Position numbers and translations under genes: made by a program. From contig JAFYJX010000011.1 in NCBI GenBank assembly GCA_017537905.1, positions 1-9,314 of the forward strand: a stretch of 9,314 nucleotides of DNA, written 5' to 3'. The notes beneath the pieces are model-generated. The model saw only the letters and a list, made by a program, of their open reading frames with translations, did no database searches and had not been told where the DNA came from. Shown here one piece after another: positions 1 through 5,604 of the stretch (position 1 is its first letter; each line of letters opens with the position of its first letter). This stretch comes from Clostridiales bacterium (GTDB taxonomy: Bacteria > Bacillota_A > Clostridia > Saccharofermentanales > Saccharofermentanaceae).

Positions 1-64
1 GGGACTCGAACCTCCGGCCCACAGCTTAGAAGGCTGTTGCTCTATCCAGCTGAGCTAATGACCC
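1..64 (-). tRNA. tRNA-Arg (anticodon TCT), 3' end cut by window edge
   Basis: On the minus strand the cloverleaf can be read from the 5' acceptor strand GGGTCAT, through TA and the D stem GCTC/GAGC, the anticodon stem ACAGC/GCTGT with loop CTTCTAA (anticodon TCT), to the T loop TTCGAGT. The window ends inside the 3' half of the T stem, so the 3' acceptor strand and CCA are missing. The third T-stem pair visible at the edge reads A-C, which is not a Watson-Crick pair. The gene starts on the base immediately after the CCA of the upstream tRNA-Gly, so the two must be cut from one transcript. TCT decodes AGA/AGG arginine codons. Confidence 0.93.
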
Positions 65-138
65 TGGAGCGAGTGATGGGAATCGAACCCACGTGGTCAG
101 CTTGGAAGGCTGAAGTTCTACCATTGAACTACACTCGC
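65..138 (-). tRNA. tRNA-Gly (anticodon TCC) with encoded CCA
   Basis: A full cloverleaf on the minus strand: acceptor GCGAGTG paired perfectly with CACTCGC, D stem GTTC/GAAC, anticodon stem TCAGC/GCTGA with loop CTTCCAA (anticodon TCC), T loop TTCGATT, discriminator T, and a genome-encoded CCA at 65-67. It is first in a tRNA array transcribed toward the left edge. A promoter-like pair of hexamers lies just upstream. TCC reads GGA/GGG glycine codons. Confidence 0.97.
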
Positions 139-143
139 ATAAC

Positions 144-162
144 GGCACTCAAATCAAGTGCC
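144..162. repeat. Short hairpin in the tRNA-array leader
   Basis: A perfect 6-bp inverted repeat, GGCACT and AGTGCC, flanks a 7-nt loop. It lies between the predicted transcription start and the 5' end of tRNA-Gly, so it would sit at the very 5' end of the precursor and be removed by RNase P. It has no T tract on the minus strand, so it is not an obvious terminator for the SH3 lipoprotein gene upstream. Its role is unknown. Confidence 0.5.
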
Positions 163-167
163 TATGT

Positions 168-197
168 ATATTACACTAAGGTTTGAAAATAATCAAC
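168..197 (-). promoter_or_regulatory. Predicted promoter of the tRNA-Gly/tRNA-Arg array
   Basis: On the minus strand TTGATT (192-197) and TAATAT (168-173) are separated by 18 nt, a good match to a sigma-A type promoter. The predicted start near 161 would place it just outside the 5' end of tRNA-Gly. This is inferred from hexamer matches only. Confidence 0.55.
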
Positions 198-206
198 TAA
201 GAAATT

Positions 207-635
207 TTAGTTAGGGATCTTATTTGTGAGATATGTATCTGAAACGAAGAATCCGTCCTGTGTCTTGTACCAGATATTCTTAGCCTTAGCAACGACAACT
301 ACAGACTGGCCTCTTGTAAGAGTACCAACCTTATCGTATGTGGTTCCCGGACCGTTTCTTACATTAAGGAATTCACCCTTGGAAACGTTGACATATACGG
401 TCCTGGGTGACTCGAACTTAGTCTCCGTCCAGTTAACTTCCGTATCGTTTACCATAGGTCCTGAATAAATGGTAAGCGTCGTTGTAGGTGCTGTTGTAGT
501 TGTTGTAGTAGTCTGCTCAGTAGTCTCGGTCGTCGTTTCAGTAGGCTCTTCCTTCTTACATCCGACTACACCAATACAAATAACGCCAGCCATCAAAGCT
601 GCTACAAGTGCGGTTGTAAATCTCTTTTTGTTCAC
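207..635 (-). CDS. Small SH3-domain (SH3b) lipoprotein
   Basis: A 142-residue secreted lipoprotein of unknown specific role. A basic N-terminus (MNKKRF) and hydrophobic stretch end in the lipobox VVGC, predicting lipidation at about Cys26 and anchoring to the outer face of the membrane. A Glu/Thr-rich linker with a run of seven Thr follows (about 27-54), then a single bacterial SH3 domain at about 80-137 with the typical LNVRNGPGTTYDKVGTL core. Such domains commonly bind cell-wall peptides, but no catalytic domain is attached, so it may be an adaptor or wall-binding protein. A GTG at 642-644 is also in frame, but it overlaps the ribosome binding site; the GTG at 633-635 has GGAGG at 8-nt spacing and is preferred. 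I see no convincing promoter. An AT-rich hairpin (195-212) overlaps the stop codon. Confidence 0.85.
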   Translation of the reverse strand: MNKKRFTTALVAALMAGVICIGVVGCKKEEPTETTTETTEQTTTTTTTAPTTTLTIYSGPMVNDTEVNWTETKFESPRTVYVNVSKGEFLNVRNGPGTTYDKVGTLTRGQSVVVVAKAKNIWYKTQDGFFVSDTYLTNKIPN

Positions 636-643
636 AATAGTCA

Positions 644-648
644 CCTCC
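644..648 (-). promoter_or_regulatory. Ribosome binding site that decides the SH3 lipoprotein start
   Basis: GGAGG on the minus strand lies 8 nt before the GTG at 633-635. The alternative GTG at 642-644 shares its first base with this motif and has no binding site of its own, so the shorter protein is favoured. Confidence 0.75.
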
Positions 649-681
649 GCCTAAACGTTTACGCAATCATTTACCCTATTA

Positions 682-700
682 TTACACACTTTACGTGTAA
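682..700. repeat. Inverted repeat upstream of the SH3 lipoprotein gene
   Basis: TTACAC and GTGTAA form a perfect 6-bp inverted repeat around a 7-nt centre, in the AT-rich 120-nt gap between the GNAT gene and the lipoprotein gene. It could be an operator or a weak hairpin. The gap holds no clear terminator and no convincing -35/-10 pair. Confidence 0.35.
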
Positions 701-757
701 ATATATTTAAATTTTGTTACATAATAAGCCAAATTTACAAATTTTCAAAATTTACGC

Positions 758-1366
758 CTAAAATGCCCCTGTCTTCACGTCATCTTCGAGTATATAGAAC
801 GCTTCATGATCCCTGTAACGTCCGTTTATGTGCATATAGGACACCCTCTGCCCTTCATAATGGAACCCTGCTCTTTTAACGAGATTTAAGGACGCCTCAT
901 TCTCAGGCAGGATAAATGCTTCGATACGGTGCATCTTATACTCATCGAAAACAAAAGCCATCGCGCCTTTCAAAGCTTCTGTCATGTAACCTTTGCCCGT
1001 GTGGTCCTTATCCAGGTGGTAACCGCAGGCGCAGGACATCATTCCGCCAAAAGCAAAATTAAAGAATGAGACTCTTCCGATTATCTCGCCTGTATCCTTC
1101 AAAATAATCCACAGAGGGACAAGAGTTCCGTCGAGAAAAGAATTGTAATCATATGCAAGGTATTTCTTCTGTGTGGAAACAGTGAAGTAATCCTCAGTAT
1201 GAGTCTGCGCGAACGCTTTATGGAATTCCCTGTTTTTTATGAAGTATTCCGCAACTCTCGGAGCTTCACTCTTACGAAGTACAGAAAGCCTCAGACGGTC
1301 TGTCTCAAGCGCTAGGACTTCAAATCTGTGCCTGTTATCTGCGACTTTGTATCCGGCTCTGGGCAT
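758..1366 (-). CDS. GNAT-family N-acetyltransferase, RimJ/RimL type
   Basis: A 202-residue acetyl-CoA-dependent N-acetyltransferase of the Acetyltransf_3 group, presumably cytoplasmic. The family opening LETDRLRLSVL is at about 20-30. The acetyl-CoA pyrophosphate-binding loop DHTGKG is at about 121-126, with Asp where Gln/Arg is usual, followed by YMTEAL. The late block MHRIEAFILPENEASLNLVKR and the RimJ-like EGQ...ING.YRDHEAFYIL close the domain. RimJ/RimL act on ribosomal protein N-termini, but many paralogs acetylate antibiotics or small amines, so the substrate is open. It starts 16 nt after the GH5-like lipoprotein stop and is probably co-transcribed. Start choice is uncertain: AGG (1378-1380) lies 11 nt before this ATG but 5 nt before an in-frame TTG at 1370-1372. 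Confidence 0.88.
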   Translation of the reverse strand: MPRAGYKVADNRHRFEVLALETDRLRLSVLRKSEAPRVAEYFIKNREFHKAFAQTHTEDYFTVSTQKKYLAYDYNSFLDGTLVPLWIILKDTGEIIGRVSFFNFAFGGMMSCACGYHLDKDHTGKGYMTEALKGAMAFVFDEYKMHRIEAFILPENEASLNLVKRAGFHYEGQRVSYMHINGRYRDHEAFYILEDDVKTGAF

Positions 1367-1382
1367 ATACAAGATTACCTGA

Positions 1383-2606
1383 TCAGGCTGTCTGGGCAGT
1401 TTCTGATGAAGATTCTGATGTTGATGCTGTCTCTTCCGTGTCGGTATTTACCTTACCGTAAAGGATCTGTTCCCTGGCATAATGGCCGGCCTTGGAGATC
1501 AAGCCGTCAGGCCAGTGACCTGCTTTCTGCTCATCAGTATATTTGTCCGAAATGAGGTTAAGCGCATTGGAGTCGTTATTGACCTTGCTTCCGATTGCAT
1601 AGATACACCATGAAACTCTGTTCTCGGATAAGAATTCAAGCCATTTATCACTTTCGAGGAAATAGACGCCGCCCTTAAGGTCGCTGCTGCAAAGTCCCCA
1701 CTCCGAAACGAACATGCAAAGTCCCTTTTTAAGAGCCTTCTGAATAGCCGTTCTCTGATCTTCTCCATGTGTTCCGGAGAAGATACGGCATGAATAAGCA
1801 ATATTATCGAACTTGAGCTTTGTCTTGGAATCTACTACGGCACCGATATCAAGTCCATTGCCGGGAGCATCAACGATGATAAGGCTCTTAGGGCTGTTGG
1901 CTCTTATAGCCTTAATAACATCTGTTGCGAAAGGTACAGTTACCTTGGTCCATTCATCCTTGACAGGATTTGCTTCATCGGGTGTGGAATCGTCATTGGC
2001 GATCTCATAGATCAGATTCGGAGAATCAGAATAGATTGCAGAGATCCTAGTAAACATATCGACTGCTACAGCCTTATTCTCCATAGCTTCCTTATCGTAG
2101 CCGACGCTCCAGTCAACGATAACGTAGATTCCCTGGTTGATGCACATATCGCAGATCTTGCAGACAGGATCGAAATACTTCTCAGGTTCTTTGAGATAAC
2201 CCGTGTCTGCATCGCCGTTGATAGAGATCCTGAGGACATCGCATCCCCAGTCTTCAGCCAGTGTCTTAACGACTTCAGGAGTAAAGAAATTCATGCAGTC
2301 CTGAATACCATATGAACTCATGCCCTTAAGAACTACCTGCTCACCCTTGCTGCTCCAGAGCATGGTTCCCTTGGTCGTGATATGGCCGTTTCTCTCTACT
2401 ATGCTTTCGGTTACGAGTGCTTCACTCGCAGGTTCTGTTGATTCTGGTGTTGTCTGTTTTGTAGTAACTTCAGGTTCTGTTTCGGTAGGTTCTGTCGATG
2501 GTGTCGTCGAAGGAAGTGTCTCCGGTCCTAAGTTCGTCGAACAGGAAGAAAGTAAAACCGCTCCTGATATAATTAATACGGATATTCCGTAAGTCAGTCT
2601 GTTCAT
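1383..2606 (-). CDS. GH5 (cellulase-like) lipoprotein with substituted active site
   Basis: A 407-residue lipoprotein: signal peptide ending in LSSC (Cys22), a Ser/Thr/Pro/Glu-rich linker to about residue 70, a glycoside hydrolase family 5 barrel at about 72-385, and an acidic Ser/Thr tail. It resembles Bacillus Cel5A-type endoglucanases along its whole length (KGTMLWSSKGEQVVLKG, EDWGCDVLRIS, GIYVIVDW, PNLIYEIAN, FVSEWG). The nucleophile Glu302, Arg126 and Asn204 are kept. The acid/base Glu of the NEP motif is Asp205 (NDD). The active-site HG histidine is Tyr99, DWH is DWS (Ser167), HFY is RIF (Arg274, Phe276), the aromatic after GLQ is Asp103, and the late Trp is Tyr336. It may therefore be a glycan-binding pseudoenzyme or have altered chemistry. 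The ATG chosen has GAGAGG at 10-nt spacing; an upstream in-frame TTG at 2681 would disrupt the signal peptide. Confidence 0.85.
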   Translation of the reverse strand: MNRLTYGISVLIISGAVLLSSCSTNLGPETLPSTTPSTEPTETEPEVTTKQTTPESTEPASEALVTESIVERNGHITTKGTMLWSSKGEQVVLKGMSSYGIQDCMNFFTPEVVKTLAEDWGCDVLRISINGDADTGYLKEPEKYFDPVCKICDMCINQGIYVIVDWSVGYDKEAMENKAVAVDMFTRISAIYSDSPNLIYEIANDDSTPDEANPVKDEWTKVTVPFATDVIKAIRANSPKSLIIVDAPGNGLDIGAVVDSKTKLKFDNIAYSCRIFSGTHGEDQRTAIQKALKKGLCMFVSEWGLCSSDLKGGVYFLESDKWLEFLSENRVSWCIYAIGSKVNNDSNALNLISDKYTDEQKAGHWPDGLISKAGHYAREQILYGKVNTDTEETASTSESSSETAQTA

Positions 2607-2616
2607 CAAAAATTTA

Positions 2617-2622
2617 CCTCTC
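2617..2622 (-). promoter_or_regulatory. Ribosome binding site of the GH5-like gene
   Basis: GAGAGG on the minus strand lies 10 nt before the ATG at 2604-2606 and fixes the start that gives a proper lipoprotein signal peptide. Confidence 0.7.
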
Positions 2623-2654
2623 AAAACAATCAAAAATTGGTAAATGATTGTTTT
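2623..2654. repeat. 10-bp perfect inverted repeat in the GH5-like gene leader
   Basis: AAAACAATCA (2623-2632) and TGATTGTTTT (2645-2654) are exact inverse complements around a 12-nt centre. In the transcript this would form an AT-rich stem-loop that ends right at the ribosome binding site. It could equally be a protein-binding site, because its core TGATTGT recurs at 2667-2673. Confidence 0.6.
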
Positions 2655-2663
2655 ATTTTTTAG

Positions 2664-2683
2664 TTTTGATTGTATAATCAAAA
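2664..2683. repeat. Palindrome overlapping the GH5-like gene promoter
   Basis: TTTTGATT and AATCAAAA form a perfect 8-bp inverted repeat around GTAT. The predicted minus-strand -10 element lies within it, which is a typical operator position. This is inferred from symmetry and placement. Confidence 0.5.
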
Positions 2684-2697
2684 GTATTATAGAGCAA
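2669..2697 (-). promoter_or_regulatory. Predicted promoter of the GH5-like/GNAT operon
   Basis: On the minus strand TTGCTC (2692-2697) and TACAAT (2669-2674) are separated by 17 nt. It would give a leader of roughly 55 nt containing the 10-bp hairpin. A second -10-like TATAAT at 2686-2691 is an alternative with a poorer -35 box. Confidence 0.5.
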
Positions 2698-2766
2698 AGT
2701 ATACCAAAAACTATAAATATTTAAGGTTATTTTGGTGAGAGTGATGTTTTTTTCTGAAATTTACTC

Positions 2767-2772
2767 TATAAT
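2767..2772 (+). promoter_or_regulatory. Predicted -10 element of the HEAT-repeat gene
   Basis: A perfect TATAAT lies 34 nt before the start codon. No good -35 hexamer is found 16-18 nt upstream; the region there is T-rich. The gene is divergent from the GH5-like operon, so the two promoters share about 200 nt. Confidence 0.55.
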
Positions 2773-2806
2773 ATTGTTGAGTATTACGATAGTAGGAGTC
2801 TAACCT

Positions 2807-3148
2807 ATGGGACGCACAGACGCTTTGAAAGACAAAATCCTGAAACTCGGATCGAAGCAGAAACTTGGCGCACTGCTCAAATATGCGGACAGCCAGGAAG
2901 ACGACGTTCGTATGACTGTAGCAATGGCTATGGGAATGTGCCCTAACTATGAAGCCGGAATGGCTCTTATTCCTCTTCTTCGTGACTCATCCCCTATGGT
3001 AAGAGCAGCAGCGGCTACAGCTGCAGCAGACATCCACGCTAAGCACTGCGAAGAATATGTTAAGAAGCTCGCTTTCGCAGACTCCGATCCTAATGTAAGA
3101 CAGGTCGCAAAGGCAGCATTCGATAAGCTTAAGGATTCCGTAGTCTGA
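2807..3148 (+). CDS. Small HEAT-repeat protein
   Basis: A 113-residue, all-helical soluble protein with no signal peptide or membrane segment. It contains three HEAT-type units at about 17-45, 48-77 and 80-110, each with the signature turn (DDVR at 32-35, PMVR at 63-66, PNVR at 95-98) followed by an Ala-rich second helix, at a period of about 31 residues. Such repeats make a curved solenoid for protein-protein contact; PBS-lyase-type HEAT repeats are the closest look-alike, but nothing here implies a phycobilin role. No catalytic residues are evident, so function is unknown and a scaffold or adaptor role is an inference. The ATG has AGGAG at 8-nt spacing. It is monocistronic, with its own -10 box and a strong terminator. 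Confidence 0.85.
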   Translation: MGRTDALKDKILKLGSKQKLGALLKYADSQEDDVRMTVAMAMGMCPNYEAGMALIPLLRDSSPMVRAAAATAAADIHAKHCEEYVKKLAFADSDPNVRQVAKAAFDKLKDSVV

Positions 3149-3170
3149 TTAGTAAAACAAATCAAAAACT

Positions 3171-3198
3171 AAGGGCGCTCAATCGAGCGCCCTTTTAA
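3171..3198. terminator. Strong intrinsic terminator, probably bidirectional
   Basis: AAGGGCGCTC and GAGCGCCCTT pair over 10 bp around an AATC loop, followed by TTTT on the plus strand, 22 nt after the HEAT gene stop. On the minus strand the stem is followed by TTAGTTTTTGATTTG, so it could also end transcripts from the beta-helix gene running the other way. Confidence 0.92.
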
Positions 3199-3215
3199 TT
3201 TGTGTCATTGTATGA

Positions 3216-3295
3216 GAATAAAACTGTTTTGAGTCGCTTCTGCACAAGCGAACGAAGTGAGCGCGGAAGCCCCGCGACGAAAAACAGTTTTATTC
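3216..3295. repeat. 80-nt imperfect long hairpin between convergent genes
   Basis: The outer arms GAATAAAACTGTTTT (3216-3230) and AAAACAGTTTTATTC (3281-3295) are perfect 15-bp inverse complements. After a 2-nt mismatch, GTCGC pairs with GCGAC, then TTCTGC pairs with GCGGAA (one G-T pair) with GCCCC bulged out. The apical loop contains AAGCGAACGAAGTGAGCGC, a word reminiscent of dispersed palindromic elements. The stop codon of the minus-strand beta-helix gene (3290-3292) lies inside the right arm. It may be a dispersed repeat unit that doubles as a terminator. Confidence 0.7.
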
Positions 3296-3952
3296 CTCTA
3301 TTGGAACTATCTCGTCCTTATCCTTGAAAATGTGCTTTTCAGGGATAACGCCTCTAACTCTTGAGAGAGGATATACGCGGCAGCCTCTGCCGATTACCGT
3401 ACCGGGATTAAGAACGCTCTGGCAGCCTACTTCAACATTATCGCCGACGATAGCTGCAAACTTCTTAAGACCTGTCTCGATTACTTCATCACCGTTCTTA
3501 ACGCATACCAGAGTCTTATCAGACTTAACATTGGATGTGATAGCGCCTGCGCCTAAGTGTGACTTGTATCCGAGGATGGAGTCGCCTACATAGTTATAGT
3601 GAGGAACCTGAACGTTATCGCTGATGATTACGTTCTTAAGCTCTGTGGAGTTACCGATAACGCACTTGGAGCCGATGAGCGCGCTGCCTCTGATGAATGC
3701 GCACTGACGTACTTCTGTCTCAGGTCCGATAATGCAGGGACCAGCGATATAAGCGGAATCAAATACCTTAGCGCTCTTTGCGATCCAGATGCCTTCGCCC
3801 TTGTTCTCATAAACTTCAGGATCAAGTGTAGGTCCGAGCTGGAGAATGAATTCCTTTATAAGAGGAAGAGCTTCCCAGGGATATTTCTTGTCTTCAAGGA
3901 TAGGTGCGGCCAGTGTGTGTGTTAAATCGATAAGATCTTTTGTCTCAAGCAT
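3290..3952 (-). CDS. GlmU-like left-handed beta-helix acyltransferase-type protein
   Basis: A 220-residue cytoplasmic protein: a helical N-terminal section (about 1-45), then a hexapeptide-repeat left-handed beta-helix from about 55 to 200 (IAKSAKV, IAGPCIIGPETEV, IRGSALIGSKCVIG). The block PHYNYVGDSILG...HLGAGAITSN at about 117-141 matches the acetyltransferase half of GlmU, including its candidate catalytic His (His118). The nucleotidyltransferase domain of GlmU is absent, so the common label UDP-N-acetylglucosamine pyrophosphorylase would be misleading. A sugar-nucleotide or amino-sugar acyl transfer is the best guess. The ATG has AAAGGA at 6-nt spacing; an upstream extension in the same frame runs back into the preceding gene. 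It follows the cyclase gene by 46 nt and is likely co-transcribed with it. Confidence 0.85.
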   Translation of the reverse strand: MLETKDLIDLTHTLAAPILEDKKYPWEALPLIKEFILQLGPTLDPEVYENKGEGIWIAKSAKVFDSAYIAGPCIIGPETEVRQCAFIRGSALIGSKCVIGNSTELKNVIISDNVQVPHYNYVGDSILGYKSHLGAGAITSNVKSDKTLVCVKNGDEVIETGLKKFAAIVGDNVEVGCQSVLNPGTVIGRGCRVYPLSRVRGVIPEKHIFKDKDEIVPIEE

Positions 3953-3998
3953 TTTATTTCCTTTCCGCCCTCCTCTTACCCGATTCGGGCAATGAGAA

Positions 3999-5516
3999 TC
4001 ATTTGTTGATCGTGTATACCGTAACCGGTAACTCCCGGGGCTGCATATGATCGACACGGAAGTAAACACCGTTGTCGCGGGCCTTTACACTGACAGGGAG
4101 ATTAATGATGCCCGTATCTTCAACGTCGATCTTGCTGTAATCGACTGATACGATAATGTCGTCAGCTGTGAGCGAATTAAGTGTATTGGCACGTCCTACG
4201 ATCGTAATATCGACTGTATCAATAGGGTACTGCGGCCACATGTTGTCCGGCAGATCTCCATCCTGATACTTGCTGATCGGAACGGTCATATTCTTTGTAA
4301 CTACAGGGTTTGTGATGATCTGGATATACATCCAAAGCATCGTAGACAGGAACAGCGACAGGGCGAGGAAAAGGATCCTTGTTGCCGTACTTACACGCTT
4401 GGAGTTCGATGTCTCGTCAGCTTCCTTTGTGCGGATAGAGATAGGAACTGCCGTCTCACCTGCTACTTCGACCTGAGTTGTCGCAACGATAGGTTCAACA
4501 GGAGCTGTTTCTGTTGCATTTGCCGTAGCAGCCTTTGCCTTGGAAGCCTTCTCCACTTCCTCAGGGCTCAAAACTGTTTCAGTCTTGTCTTCAGAATTAC
4601 CGCGGATCTTATCAATGATCCTGCCGAACAATGACTTGTTCTCAGCACCGTATTCCTTAAGGCCCAACAGATATGAGAGGTTTGCTTCGAGTTCTTTTGC
4701 AGATCTCATCTCGAAAAGTCTGCCGTTGACTGCGATAGAAGTCTTGCCTCTCTCTTCGGAAACTACTACTGCAACGGTGTCACCCATTTCGCTCGCGCCG
4801 ACTGCAGCCCTGTGACGTGTTCCTGCACGTTCGAGAGAATGCATCGTAACAGAGAGCGGAACATGGCATCTTGCAGCAATAATCCTGCCGTCCCTGATAA
4901 GAAGGCCGCCGTCATGCATGGGTGAACCCTTATAGAAAATACTCTGCAATACCGAACTCGTTACTTCGGAATCGAATGTGACTACATTCTCCTGTGATAA
5001 GAGTTCATCGAGCTTAGTCTTTCTCTCGATAAGGATAAGAGCGCCTGTGTATGTCCTGGACATTTCCTTGCACGCGGAACTTATCTCCTTGATAAAGGTC
5101 GTAAGCTCTTCTCTGGTCATTACTGATTCACTGTGCCTGAAAGGATTTGCTGCATTTGAAGTCCTGAGACCTACAGTCTCTAATGCTCTTCTGAGTTCCG
5201 GCTGGAACAGCACAACGAAAAGGATTGCTACGATATAAAGAAGGCGGTTAAAAAGGAACCCGACCATGTCGAGTCCGACAAGACCGCAGAAAGCTACAAA
5301 GATCAATACGAAAACGATACCCTTGATAAGCTGCCATGCTCTTGTCTGTCTGATGAACATGAGGACTGTATAGAAAAGAAATGTTACGAGTGCAATATCG
5401 ATCGCATATCTGATAAAGTCCCAAAAACTGCCAAAGAAGAGCGTGCCTTCACCAAGGCTCTTAAAAAGCTCTCCTATGAATTCAAATATTTGGCTGATAA
5501 CAGATGTGTTCGACAT
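3999..5516 (-). CDS. cdaA: CdaA diadenylate cyclase fused to a YbbR (CdaR-like) domain
   Basis: A 505-residue membrane protein that should make c-di-AMP from two ATP. Three N-terminal membrane helices (about 33-55, 63-81, 88-105) lead into FQPELRRALE and the DAC (DisA_N) domain at about 105-285. The catalytic motifs are HDGG (201-204; DGA in Bacillus CdaA) and GTRHRAA (232-238), both otherwise well preserved. A charged Ala/Thr/Glu linker (about 300-375) leads to a fourth membrane helix (about 378-400) and one YbbR-type beta domain (about 402-505). In B. subtilis CdaA and its regulator CdaR are separate proteins from adjacent genes; here they are joined in the topology expected if YbbR faces outside. 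The ATG has GAGGG at 9-nt spacing and an extended -10 promoter upstream. The downstream neighbour is a GlmU-like beta-helix protein. Confidence 0.93.
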   Translation of the reverse strand: MSNTSVISQIFEFIGELFKSLGEGTLFFGSFWDFIRYAIDIALVTFLFYTVLMFIRQTRAWQLIKGIVFVLIFVAFCGLVGLDMVGFLFNRLLYIVAILFVVLFQPELRRALETVGLRTSNAANPFRHSESVMTREELTTFIKEISSACKEMSRTYTGALILIERKTKLDELLSQENVVTFDSEVTSSVLQSIFYKGSPMHDGGLLIRDGRIIAARCHVPLSVTMHSLERAGTRHRAAVGASEMGDTVAVVVSEERGKTSIAVNGRLFEMRSAKELEANLSYLLGLKEYGAENKSLFGRIIDKIRGNSEDKTETVLSPEEVEKASKAKAATANATETAPVEPIVATTQVEVAGETAVPISIRTKEADETSNSKRVSTATRILFLALSLFLSTMLWMYIQIITNPVVTKNMTVPISKYQDGDLPDNMWPQYPIDTVDITIVGRANTLNSLTADDIIVSVDYSKIDVEDTGIINLPVSVKARDNGVYFRVDHMQPRELPVTVYTINK

Positions 5517-5550
5517 CGATCATGTCCCTCTTAATATGCTTATCTTATTT

Positions 5551-5559
5551 AGTATAACA
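5551..5559 (-). promoter_or_regulatory. Predicted extended -10 promoter of the cyclase gene
   Basis: TGTTATACT on the minus strand is a TGN-extended -10 element, 34 nt before the cyclase ATG. No clear -35 hexamer at the usual spacing is seen, which is common for extended -10 promoters. No hairpin terminator separates the upstream M28-like gene, so read-through is also possible. Confidence 0.55.
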
Positions 5560-5604
5560 TAAGCAGTCAGATTCAATGTCGGATTTTTTGAAAGAGTATT
5601 TGAT

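Noticed and set aside
226..654. Two plus-strand reading frames opposite the SH3 lipoprotein gene
   Set aside because: They are antisense shadows; the second is a Val-rich translation of the Thr-rich linker, with no ribosome binding site.
2320..2592. Plus-strand 90-codon frame opposite the GH5-like signal and linker
   Set aside because: Low-complexity Ser/Val translation of the opposite strand's linker; no start signals and no family resemblance.
2607..2681. Upstream TTG start for the GH5-like lipoprotein
   Set aside because: It would place 25 residues before a clean signal peptide and translate the leader hairpin; the ATG at 2606 has a GAGAGG site.
3963..3998. CCCGAATCGGG symmetry between the cyclase and beta-helix genes as a terminator
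   Set aside because: The stem is 5 bp with almost no loop and no T tract follows; it would not form a stable hairpin.
3953..4069. N-terminal extension of the beta-helix protein to 259 residues
   Set aside because: It overlaps the end of the cyclase gene, has no family match in the extra residues, and the ATG at 3952 has a good AAAGGA site.
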